A stretch of DNA of 64,000 nucleotides from assembly GCA_943735955.1 (NCBI GenBank), contig OX030955.1, positions 11,195,647 to 11,259,646 on the forward strand, given 5' to 3'. The position numbers and the translations under genes are program-made. The notes beneath the pieces were generated by a model. It made no database searches and had not been told where the DNA came from. It saw only the letters and a list, made by a program, of their open reading frames with translations. This document shows positions 1-10,839 of the stretch, one piece after another; position 1 is the stretch's first letter, and the number at the start of each line of letters is the position of its first letter. This stretch comes from Piscicola geometra (Eukaryota; Annelida; Clitellata; Hirudinida; Piscicolidae).

Positions 1-385
1 AATTGGGCGAATAAGAAACAACGCAGAATAATGAATTAACAGTTATTTCAGTTTGAATATGCATAAACAAGTTTTTTTCAACTTTAAATTTATATTTGTC
101 TAAAAGATTCTCTATAAATTATAGCTATAATCCATGTTTTTAACTTGTAATAAATAAATGTAATGTTTTCTTCATTGTCTTAAAAAAAGATTTTACGCTC
201 ACTTTATACAAATAAAATTAAAAATTAGAATAATTATAAAACGAAGAAGACACTTTCTATGTTAGGGTTTTATTGGAGCCGACTAGGAGCTTATTAAGGG
301 TGAGTTTAAAAATAAATAGGTGCGCATTATACATGGGACTTTAAAAAAAAATTGGCCCCACAAAATTTTGACCCAGCGCGGGCCC

Positions 386-513
386 TGGAAACTGAAATAG
401 TAACTAAAAAATTAAAAATTGCATAACTGTAACTTGAATAGAAACTGAAAAATTAAATTTTTCATAACTGTAACTTGAACTTGAACTGAAAAATCCGAAC
501 TGAAAAATCACTG
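386..513 (-). mobile_element. Terminal fragment of the hAT-B family
   Basis: This stretch repeats motifs such as gcataactgtaacttgaa and aacttgaacttgaactg and ends in aaaaatcactg. The same string, reverse-complemented, is the left terminus of the element at 9412-10383. It is therefore a solo end or truncated copy of that family. No second end is visible. Confidence 0.6.
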
Positions 514-1105
514 CATTAAACTTTATCCAACTCATCACTCACCCAACTAGAGTCATTTCATACTCCAGCACCCTTATCGACAATATATCGGTTAATCCAA
601 ATTTTACTACAGACTTTGTGTCTTTCTATATTTTGGTTTTCAATTTCAAAAAAAACTTGCTTTATGTATACTCATGTATGTATTATAGAGTATAAAAATA
701 ATTTCAAACACAATAATTGTATTAATCTATTTTAATTGAGCAAATAGTTTTACAGATTATCAGTGAACACTGACAGCCATAAAACCTCTCATCTAAAAAA
801 CAATATAAAATTTCTGAACTTAATTTTTGTTTAGTTTTCTTTTTTCCTTCTTTTTCCACACAATTGTTACTATATGCTGCGACGCAGCATTGCTGCGTAA
901 ATTAGAAATTTAAAATCAACTTTTTAAAATGGCGCCCGTAATGACGGCTATTTAAATCTCTGTAACTTATTATTTTTCACTAAAATAGCTATTTTCACTT
1001 CATGAAATGGTTTTTTTAAATAATTTAATTAATATTCGATTACTTTTTAACGTTAAAACTTTAATTATTTAAAAAAAAACCAGTATTGTAGAAAAATCTA
1101 TATTG

Positions 1106-1153
1106 ACAAGCAAATCATGATAGTGTATTAATACACTATCATGATTTGCTTGT
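1106..1153. repeat. Perfect 48-bp palindrome
   Basis: Two 24-bp arms (starting acaagcaaatcatgatag) are exact reverse complements with no spacer; the centre lies between 1129 and 1130. The surroundings are AT-rich. It could extrude as a cruciform or be a remnant of inverted duplication. It is not part of any recognised element. Confidence 0.9.
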
Positions 1154-4051
1154 ATCATTGTATATTTCTCTGTTTTCGGTTTTCATTTTTTCTCGATAAC
1201 GTTGAGAAGTCTCTCGGTTTTTTTGGTCAATTGGTGCCATCTAAAAAAGAAAATAGTATTGGAACAAAGCTATATTATCAAGAAGTTCATAATAATGTAT
1301 TCATGTCCCCAATTCTCACTATCAGAATCGGGAAAATTGATCTTATTTCATTAATTGAAAAGCTTCATTAAAAATATTATTAGACGAAGCTTATATCAAA
1401 ATATTTTTCAAACATTGCCTTATTCAATGAAAAATATGAAACAACTTTAAAATATACTGTAAAGTCGTGACACCTAATACTAGTATAATGAGAATCGGGG
1501 AATTTTGTGCTAACGTCAGGGTATGCATGATAGGATATGTTGATATTGTTCTATAAAAAAACATAAGAGCCCGATATTATAAATTTACCTTCCTATACCC
1601 ATGAACTGTATTAATAAAAAAATTAGAAATTTAGTACTCACCTGTTTCTTGATAAATCACAATGATCAGAGAGGAAAATAACGTTAGAATCAGAAGTGAA
1701 AAATTGTGAAAAATAACAAAATAGCCGACAGCTGATATAAAATAATGTTTTTTAAAGTTGAGAGAAGCAAAACCACGTCTTTAAATAGGCCTACTACCGA
1801 ATAAATCAAACCGGATAGAACAAACTAATACATAAACTTAAATATTTAATATTAAAGATCTGTTAGCAAATTTAAGACATGCGTTTCTAGTCTATTTTTA
1901 ACTTTTGAATAGCTAGAAAGTATAATATAGTAATATTTATTATAAAAATTTTACATGGATAATATTTTTATATTCCTTTTCTTTAAAAAAAATGCATCCA
2001 GTCTATGATACGATTTTCCATTCTTTTGGAAAACAAGTAAGACACGGAAAATCGTAAGTATGTAATTGATTCTGGATTAACCCATATACACAAATAACCT
2101 ACAACTACACAAGTCTAATGTTCTGTCAAATGATTTATCCGACCACTATCCTATCTGCACCTTTTCGAAACTACAATTTTTTTAAAAATCTTTTACTCCA
2201 CAAAATAATTTCATATTTTCAGATAGGAATATTTTCAAATGAAATAGTTTTTTGTTATCCCATGATTGTAGCAAGGTTTTGTCTTCTGACGACATAGATT
2301 TTGTCGCAAAACACTTCATCGAAACAATACAAAGTGGTCTAACTACTCATTGTCAACATAAAAACAGACATAATACTTGCTTGCGTAAACAAGCTTGGCT
2401 GACAAAAGCTCTCTTAGTTTTTTCAAAACACAAAAACAAGTTGTATAAAAAATGTATTAGCTCTCCAACTGATCTCAATATAATTACATATAAAACTTAT
2501 AAAAATTTATTTCTTTGCAGAATTTAGAAAAATAAATACAATGAAGAAGAATTCATTAAGCATAAACATAATATTAAGAAAACATGGGATTTAATAAAAT
2601 ATCATTTAAAAAACTACAATAAACAAAATAATATTACTTTAAAAATTAACAATGAAATAATTACGAACAAATCTTCTATCGCAACTATTTTTAATAGTCA
2701 GTTTGCTGCTTCTTCTGAAAAAAATCATTTTACAAAATCATACCTGAATAAAAGTCCACAAAATTCTTTTTTTCTCTTAGAAACAGATTTCATTGAAGTA
2801 AGCTCTATCATTAAAACCATTTCAAATACATCTAGCTGTGGCGATGACCAAATTTCTAACAAACTTTTAAAGAAAATTTCACCAAATATATTAATTCCAC
2901 TTACACATCTAATTAACGTATCTCTTAAATCAGGTTCATTTCCTTCTCATTTTAAATTATCCAAAATTATTCCAATACATAAAAATGGTTTAGAAAATGA
3001 TTAGAACAATTATAGACCCATATCACTATTATCTTCTATATCAAAAATTTTAGAAAAAATTGTTTTTAATCGACTTAATAATTTCATAGAAAACGAAAAT
3101 ATTTTATCACTCAATCAATCAATCACCTAGCCAATACGGTTTCACAAAAGCCAGTTCTACGGAGCTAGCCATTTTGAATGTTGTGCATCATGTTGCTACT
3201 GGTATTGATTCTCGATTACACACATTAGGTATTTTCATTGACTTTTCAAAGGCATTTGATACCATTAACCATTCTATCTTACTTGATAAATTGTTTCATT
3301 ATGAAATACGTGGAACATGTCACAGATGGTTCTATGAATATTTAAGAAGTCGTTCCCAATATTTATACATTGATGGTGTAAGATCTAACACACTAAAGAT
3401 TAACACTGGTGTACCGCAAGGATCTATTTTAGGACCTTTGTTATTTAACAGTTATGTTAATGATTTAATGAATCTTTCTGAAATTGCCAAATTTGTTCTA
3501 TATGGTGACGACACTACAGTATTGTTCCAAGACACAAATGTTAATAATCTTATTTTAAAAACAAATACTTTTCTTAATTTGTTAAATCAATGGACAATTG
3601 ACAACCAACTCAAAATCAACTATGCTAAAACATGCAGCATTGCAGCATTCTTTTTGGCCCTGAAATAAAAACAAACATTATTAATTATACACTTTCAATT
3701 TATTCTTATATTATAGAGAGAGTCGATTATACAAAATTCTTAGGTATTTATATAACCAGTAATCTTTCTTGGAATGAACATATAACGTATATATCAAAAA
3801 AACTTTCAAAAAACATTGGTATTTTACATAAACTTAAACACAATTTACCATCTCATATAATTAAGTTACTCTATTCTACTTTAATTCTACCTTACTTGAC
3901 CTATTGTCTCCCTATATGGGGGCTTGCTTGCAAAACTCAAATACATCCTTTAAATGTTATACAAAATAATTTTCTTAGAGTCCTGTTTAAATTACACTCT
4001 CATGACCACATATCTCATCTGTATCTTCCAGCTCAAATTTTAACAATCAAT

Positions 4052-6998
4052 CAGGGGCGGCGATCTGCGGAAAATCTTGGGGGGGTCCTCCCCAGGGTTG
4101 GAATCAAGAACTGGTATCGACCAATACAGTAAAAGCGATACTATTTAGTATTTTTTGCTGTAGTGCAAATTAATTTTGTATCAACTACTAATATTTGTAT
4201 CACCAAACATTAAAAAAAAAGTTTGATACTCAATAAAAAATACTTTTCTATTGCCACTATGAGCGATTTGAAGAAAAACAATAGCGATTTTAGTACTTTT
4301 TATTATTTGTCATCTATATAAATTCAATTACAACTAGCCATCAACCCATCAAATAAATTTCATAACATCTTGTTTTCCATTAATTTCTGAGTCAAATAGT
4401 TTTAAAAAATTACAAAAAGATTTAAAATTGCCAAAGTTATAAACAAATATACATTGGGAATTTTTTTTGGCCCACAGTGAATATTTAGATAACTTTAAAT
4501 ACCCTCTCCGCCGTCCTCCTGCCCTCTCCCCACAGCTCGTTGACTCCAATTTCCAAAAAGGCCCCTTCGAATGTCTGACCGACGAGAAAATTCTTTTGCT
4601 AGTCTATTTAAATCCAGACTGTCAAGTATATACTGATGTGCATGACAAACGGCCAGTGAATTCAAGCGAGGCTGTGTCATAGGTGCACGCAACCAAGTCT
4701 TAAGACGCCGCAAAGCACTTGAAAAATTTCTGCAGTACATGACGTTATTGGACACACAAGTATCAACCTGATCAATCTTTCAACCTAAGGAAACAGATTT
4801 CTGACTTCCGTGATCAAAGCTTGCATTACTTTTTGCGTTTGTGCTAAAGTTCATTCTGGTCTTTAAACATAGTTAACTGTGAACAAAGAACAGTTTCATT
4901 TAACTCACGATACTGCTTCCAAATATCATGGTTCACTTCACCAGTTAGGCAACATTGTCTCCAGTTGCAAGTATGAACGCAAACTAGAAGAATCTCGATA
5001 TGAACCTCTATGTGACAGCGTAATATGCTGCTCGATAATGTTCCTCTGATGATGTTGCTACATAAGCTGGGCCCAGCCCACAATAATTTTGTGGCGGCTT
5101 TCGCACCCGAGGTACAGCAATCGGCTCGAGATCATATGCCAAAACCATACTGTTAACATCTCTGAAAATGACGTTAAACTGTTCATCTGATCGTAGGCGA
5201 CGCAGTTCTTGCACAACTAAATCAATCGCTGCAACCATTCCACTGACCTTGGCACTTGCTTACTGTAACGTTTTGTTTAACTGTTCCAGAAGTGAAAACA
5301 CCAAAACAACTACCTTGAGGGCCAGTGCAGTAGTGCCCTGTTGAAATAAGGCTTCAAGCCTTTACAGCTGTTTCATCAGCAGTACCAATGGAAGCAAATG
5401 ATTCCAAGCTAACAAGTACCACTTCATAATGTTCAAGCACAGAAGACACTGTAGATACTCTGGTCAGCCATCTTGTAGGACAAAGAAGTTTTAATCTATA
5501 TTTTTTATTCAGTGGCTCATCAAGCAAGTCAATTATAAGAGACACTAAAGCATCACTAAACTTCTTCTTGACATTCCCTGAACAAGGCACCTAACTCTTG
5601 GATAAACTGAAGTGAATTGCTCACACAGGGATTTGCAGCAGCTGTGTGCTAGGCAACAAGATTTGCACAGTGTGCAGAACAGTGGAAAAACAATGCAAGC
5701 GAATGCTCACTGCTGATAATAGCCTGACAGCCATTATATCGGCCGTTCATGTTAGCAGCGCCGTCATAAGTCTGAGCTCTTAGTTTTTCTATAGGTAGCA
5801 TAATTCTGATCAGAACATCTTTTACTACAGCAGATAATGTTTTTCCGATCGTGTCTAGTGGGCTGAATAAACCAATAAACTGTTCATTAACATTCACGGC
5901 TTCATCAAAAAAACGAATGCATATCGATTCCTGCTCTAACCCATTGCAGTCTTGTGTGCCGTCAACCACAACACCAAACAGGCTTGATTCGGCTTTAACA
6001 GTGCACACTGTGTTTCTAACGATAGAATGAGCTAAAAGCCTCAGCATTTCCTTTTAGCAGTTATGCGAAATGAAACTTTTAGTTTGATTTAACCAAAACT
6101 TTAGTTAATGTTCGAAGTCTTTTGAAATTCATCTAAAAAATTTAAAGGGTCGATCTTGAAGTGGACCTCAAAATCCCCTATGAATATCGCCCATGCAAAA
6201 TAAGTAGCCCAATATAAATGAGAAAAAAAAAAATATAAATCTGTCTGCTTGCATAAGGTGAACCGATATTTTCTGAAAAGCATTCTGAATGTCTGCTTGC
6301 GAAAATTGAAAAATCAGAAATTTAATTTCGTAAATATAATTTATTAATTAGAATTTATAACTATAAAAAGAAGAGTAGGTGGATGAGTATTTGAGTAAGC
6401 AAAGAATAATTTCTCTTCAGGCAGCTATCACTATAACTACGCTTACCCAAATTATATTACTGAATAAAAATTATGTTTCATGATATGGTTGACGATTATG
6501 CTTGTATTAAGATAGGAGCTGAAAAATTATTGTATTTGAAAAACTGAGGGGTGTCCATGTTAAGATGGACCCCAGGACCCCTAGCATCGCTGCCCATACA
6601 TACTCACAATGTATTACTGTATTAGCATTTTGTTATCCCATGGTTGATGGTTAGGCTCGTATCAAAATTAGAGTTGAAAATGTGTATTTTTAAAAGAGTG
6701 AGGAGGTCCTTGTAAAGGTGGACCCCAGGACCCCCTCAGGATTCCCGCCTACGCCATAGTGATAAAAAAACTAGGTGAAGGAGTATTTAAGTAAGCAAAG
6801 AATATTTTTGTTTTAGACAGCTATCACTATAACTACACATACTCACAATGTATTACTGTATAAACATTTACTTTTATGCCATTGTTGACGATTATGCTCA
6901 TTTCCAAATAGAAATTGTGGAATACAAAAATGGAAAAAAAGTGGACCCCCCCACTAAAAAAAAGTGGGGGGGTCCTGACCCCAGGATCGCCGCCCATG
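4052..6998 (-). mobile_element. hAT DNA transposon (hAT-A), decayed, inserted in a LINE
   Basis: The left end starts CAGGGGCGGCGATC. The right end, reverse-complemented, starts CATGGGCGGCGATC. Both sides carry the same 8-bp target duplication CAATCAAT (4044-4051 and 6999-7006), as hAT elements make. The body encodes a broken transposase on the minus strand. The right end is preceded by about three tandem copies of a roughly 230-bp subterminal unit (about 6370-6998), each with a terminus-like ggaccccaggaccc block. The element is no longer coding-competent. Confidence 0.9.
4495..6047 (-). pseudogene. hAT transposase remnant (ZMYM/DUF4371-like)
   Basis: Reading down from 6047, the first 132-codon piece has the catalytic-domain pattern of hAT transposases: GVVVDGTQDCNG, then YDGAANMNG, then a CSAHCANLV block. 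A second piece (5354-5590) carries CPTRWLTRV. The last piece (4495-4755) is the C-terminal dimerisation region, with ALRRLKTWLRAPMTQPRLN. Stops and frameshifts separate the pieces, so this is a pseudogene. It lies inside the element bounded by 4052 and 6998. Assignment to the DUF4371/ZMYM1-type branch rests on motif wording recalled from that family and is less certain than hAT itself. Confidence 0.8.
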
Positions 6999-7994
6999 CA
7001 ATCAATCAGTTATATATCTTTAAAAACTATATTCTTTTTCATAAACTTAACATAAAAAACACATTCTCCTATTTTACACACTTAATACATTCCTTCACAT
7101 CCAACCGCACACGAACATTGAGAATTAAGTCTGATTATTACTTACAAACACCAAGAACTAACTTCTATCTAAAAAGTCCAATCAATGCAGGGCTCCAACT
7201 CTGGAACAGATTACCATTGAACTTGAAGAATATACACCAAATTTTAAGAAAATGATTAAAACATTTATAATTTCCAACAATATTGAACGAACACTTTAAC
7301 TCAATTTAGTTAAGTCTAACCATAATCACTTTAACTTTATTTTTATTTTATTATTATTTAATCATTGAAAAAATTTCTCATTATTTAACATTATTTCAAC
7401 TCTCAAATATAGTTAAGAAGTTCATGTTTCTTTTTATTTACAAGGAGGTCATACAAGCAAGTAATTGCTTCTAATCTCATTTGCTTGCAAATAAAGTATT
7501 GTGTTGTTGTTACAACCAAAAAAAAAGCTCTTTTCATAAGTATTTTTCACATTTCTCATGATTATTAAACATTAAACAAAATTCAATAATTTCAGATTAT
7601 TTTCAGAACAAAATTCAATGATTTAAGAATATTTTCCTCACAAAGTTCACTAATTTCAAATTATTTCTTTAAATGTTTCAACAATGGCATAATTTTACCG
7701 ATTTAAATGGTTTTGTAGTTTAGAAAAGTAATTAATTTGGAATGCCAAATGTGTTGAAACATGAACCTTAATCTATTCAGAAAAATAGAAAATCCGTCTT
7801 ACTATCCGAGTTACTATTATAAGATTTTAGATAAGCATATACAGATATGTAATCATATGTAGTCATAAACAATAAAAATCGAGTCTTATTTAAATGTAAA
7901 CCAAAAATGTGCATCTAAGACGGATGCATAGAGATGAAAAAAATGTTAAAGCGCATGACTGTAAATAAGCTCGTTCCATTTTTGGAACCGGTTC

Positions 7995-8190
7995 ATGTTG
8001 TGAGTGTCGGTGAATGTGATACCTAAGACAGGGGCGCGATCTGACACCAGAACCCCCCCCCCCCCCAGGATCGCCGCCCATGACCTAAGGTAGTGAGTTT
8101 GTTAGTGCGTTGAATGGATGGATGTATAACTGGTGGTGTGATGTCTTTATGACTATTGTGGACTACGAGTTCGAATGATTTTTGAGATCT
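7995..8190 (-). mobile_element. LINE fragment, same family as 36855-39625
   Basis: About 140 bp outside the micro-hAT matches the LINE at about 37535-37660 in the same orientation. Shared strings include gtgaatgtgatacctaaga, tagtgagtttgttagtgcg and ggtggtgtgatg. The fragment is interrupted at 8029 by a 54-bp insertion. Confidence 0.85.
8029..8082. mobile_element. 54-bp micro-hAT with both termini
   Basis: It starts CAGGGGCGCGATC and ends GGATCGCCGCCCATG, matching the two ends of the hAT-A element at 4052-6998. About 25 bp, mostly a C run, separates the ends. The flanks acctaaga (8021-8028) and acctaagg (8083-8090) are a one-mismatch 8-bp target duplication. The undisturbed site is present in the related LINE at 37552-37559. 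Confidence 0.85.
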
Positions 8191-8487
8191 CATTTAAATA
8201 CAAATCGTTCTAAAGGATCAATCCTAGATAAACTAACACGTTCCTAAGTTGAATTCAACGGGAAAATGCAAATTCATCTGAAAATTTCACTATTTAAAAA
8301 GAATGAGGATATTTAAGAAATTTAAATATTTCATCAATAACTACATTAAACTAAGGAATAAACTTCTACTGATTCAATGAAACGCTAATGATTTTATGTA
8401 AAATAGGATGAAATAGTACATAAGAAAGTCGATTTTTGCTAAGAAGGTTGAGATTTGCGGCTTTTCTAAAGTAATTCAAACGTTGCC

Positions 8488-8931
8488 ATGAAGTGTTTTC
8501 TCGCATTTGTTCTTCTCCTGGCCATGGTGCAGTTTGTAACAAGGGATCCATGAAATTTAGACCAAACTGTAAGCCACTCCTTATCGCCATAGTTTTTATA
8601 TTTTACTTTTCAATGCATGATGAATCCATAAGATCAAAAAACAAACATTCAAAATTCATTTGCCATACTGACTACGTTCTACATCCCGTGTTTCAAAACC
8701 ATTCTTCCAGTTAGGGTATTCCGTCTCTATCATTCACTAGGTGGTGACAGTGATCCTAATATAACTGTAGGAGCTTGTGAGAAACACTGCAAAACGGAGG
8801 GCTGTGGCAAGTGCTGGGCGGTTGACTGGGACCCGGCGCAGCCCTACTACAAGTGTTCCCTTCATGCAAAAGGGAAAGAAAGACGTCCACATTCAACTGC
8901 CACCCAATATGAGCTAAATTGCTTGTTTTAG
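8488..8931 (+). CDS. Candidate small secreted Cys-rich (Apple/PAN-like) protein
   Basis: An ATG at 8488 opens a classic signal-peptide stretch, MKCFLAFVLLLAMVQF, followed by a possible GT donor at about 8536. Downstream, an open frame ending in TAG at 8931 encodes GACEKHCKTEGCGKCWAVDW and then KCSLHAKG and YELNCLF. The cysteine spacing and the AVDW motif recall the Apple/PAN-like modules common in invertebrate secreted proteins. AATAAA follows at about 8979. The splice between the two parts is unresolved: the first exon ends in phase 0 while the second frame needs one carried base, so a small exon may be missing or the gene may be broken. The function is unknown. Confidence 0.4.
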
Positions 8932-9411
8932 CTGTTCAACGGCCGTCTGAGTCAGAAACAATTCATTTGAGTTTACAAATAAATTTCTCTAATATTCCTA
9001 TTTGATTTCTCTAATAAATGATTTTCAAGCATGAAAAGTTTGTTAAAACATTTTTTAAGCTGAAAATTCACAAACGAGTTTTTCTAAACAATTCAACACG
9101 TTGCCTGTAACATATGAATACAGCGTATTTTGAGCATTTAGTGTCTCTTTCTGATAGGTCATCCTGGCATATCATCACCATAATGCTCGTGACCGAATTG
9201 GTCGTTGAGGGAATCAAAGAAGAGGACGCAGCTCTCATCCGCCACTCAGTTCTGTTGTTAGCAGCGTTGAGAAGACTGCTCAAGGGAAGAGACGTCCACT
9301 CTTTCACATTGTCCTTCCAACTCTTTCTGATGGCCTCGACGACGACTTCCTTGTAGCGTGCCCTGTAGCACCGTCTTGGACAGTGAATCGTGTCAGGTGA
9401 CGTGACCAACC

Positions 9412-10383
9412 CAGTGATTTTCCAGTTCAAGTTCAAGTTACAGTTATGCTTATTTAAATTTTTCAGTTACTATTTCAGTTTCAGTTATTTTTTTAGTTAC
9501 ATTTACATGAAATCAAGATGGAAAAAAATGAATTTCTATTTTTAATACAGCCCAAATTAATGTTTAAAAATCAATTTTTTTAAAAGATGTATAAATATAT
9601 TATTCATAATATATGCTGTTTATTTTCATAAATGTCTTTAATTCCAGATTTTTGCTGAGGCGATTTTTTTCCCTGCAGTTAGGTCTCCAATGGAGACCGT
9701 CTCCATACACCGAAAACACCCTCTCCACATACGGTTGTGAAGCGGGAGCTGAAACAATGTCTTGCGCAAAAGAAGCTAATAATCTAGGGTACTCAATAAT
9801 TTAAGTGCTAACAATTCTCCTGTATGTGGGTGAGACACAGAATGAACATTTAGCAGGACCTGAATTGCACGACGCATTGATGGATTATAAAAGGGTGCTG
9901 AGATCCCGAGACATGAAAGTGTAAGACCCTTCTTAATCCAGCAATCCATGCTAATGACAACGCGATGTCCAGTTTGAAGATCTTTACGAATTCGATCTTC
10001 TACATTGCTCTTATATTCTTTTATCAAAGAAGTCATTTTCTCTGAACCTAAATGATAGAAATTGCATATATTTACGACTGTTTAATTGAAATTATTTAAA
10101 TGGATTATAAATTATGCTCATCACTAGGTAAATAATATTACAAATGTAAATACGTAAATAATTATCAACGTCAGTGGTAAAGTGTAGTCCATCCGCCAAT
10201 GTAGCGCTTCTCTTTTTTTAAATAGATATTTTTTAGTTAATATTCGGTTAGTATTCTTTTTTTCAGTTTCTATTAAAGTTACAGTTATGCAATGACTTAC
10301 AGTTACAGTTAAATTTACAGTTAACTGAATAATATTTTTCAGTTAATTTACCATTTCAGTTACAGTTAACTGGAACAACACTG
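9412..10383 (-). mobile_element. hAT DNA transposon (hAT-B), 972 bp
   Basis: Ends are CAGTGATTTTCCAGTT and, reverse-complemented, CAGTGTTGTTCCAGTT. The flanks gaccaacc (9404-9411) and ggccaacc (10384-10391) form a one-mismatch 8-bp target duplication. Both subterminal regions are packed with cagttacagtta-type repeats. A transposase fragment lies inside on the minus strand. Confidence 0.85.
9776..10036 (-). pseudogene. hAT transposase fragment inside hAT-B
   Basis: An 86-codon piece contains VVISMDCWIKKGLTLSCLGI, then LLNVHSVSHPHTGELL. This fits the catalytic-core region of hAT/ZBED-type transposases, which have an S/T-x-D-x-W followed by a strand such as FLGV. There is no dimerisation domain and no full-length frame, so the copy is internally deleted. 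Confidence 0.7.
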
Positions 10384-10839
10384 GGCCAACCAAGTCAACT
10401 TTCGACGTTTGATAGTTGCTAAAAGAGGTTCTTGTTGTCCAACCAGTGCTGTTGTAATCTGATGGACGTAGTTGTTGGTTTTTTTCTCCAAGTTAAAGAT
10501 GCCGTAAGATGATGATGATGATGATGAGGAAGAGCCTGAAGAATACTTTAAATACTTCAGATTAATTACTTTATTGGGATCACTATGATGCAGTGATTAA
10601 GGAATACTTTCAAAGAATTATTTCATTGGGATCATTATCATTATTATCTTTTCTATAATTTCTTCCTCTCCTTCAACCCGTCTCTCTCCGCCATTCGATC
10701 TTTTACCTTCTCCATCACCCTTTCCATCTCACCTTCCACCTCTCTCCCCATTCACCTGTCATCACCTTTCACCCTTACCACAATCACCTTCCACCCACTA
10801 CCATTCAATCGACCAACCACCCTTCACACCCCAAAACGG

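Larger units (their letters stand above)
1..2064. other. AT-rich non-coding flank
   Basis: I find no gene here. The sequence is AT-rich with short open frames that look random. It contains a hAT terminal fragment (386-513) and a perfect palindrome (1106-1153), listed separately. The stretch ending at about 385 (gacccagcgcgggccctg) looks like one end of another hAT-type element whose other end is not visible. Confidence 0.6.
2065..7520 (+). mobile_element. CR1/Jockey-like LINE, split by a hAT insertion
   Basis: A 5'-truncated non-LTR retrotransposon. The end of the endonuclease (LSDHYPICTF) is readable at about 2110-2170. Reverse transcriptase motifs follow: FIDFSKAFDTINH at about 3235, GVPQGSILGPLLF at about 3410, and YGDDT at about 3500, where the usual A of the catalytic box is G. 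Frame breaks at about 2525 and 3660 show decay. The coding match stops at 4051 and resumes in frame at 7007; the 2947 bp between is a hAT element, listed separately. The C-terminal part ends near 7255. A 3' tail follows with AATAAA at about 7490 and a short TTG run. Clade assignment is inference. Confidence 0.85.
9068..10510 (-). mobile_element. RTE-type LINE 3' fragment, split by hAT-B
   Basis: On the minus strand, 10510 down to 10384 encodes KKTNNYVHQITTALVGQQ followed by a KRRKLTWL box. 9411 down to about 9250 continues with KDNVKEWTSLPLSSLLNAA. These are consecutive pieces of the C-terminal region seen in RTE-like LINE proteins. The gap between them is exactly the hAT-B element (9412-10383). 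The rest of the LINE is absent. Confidence 0.8.
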
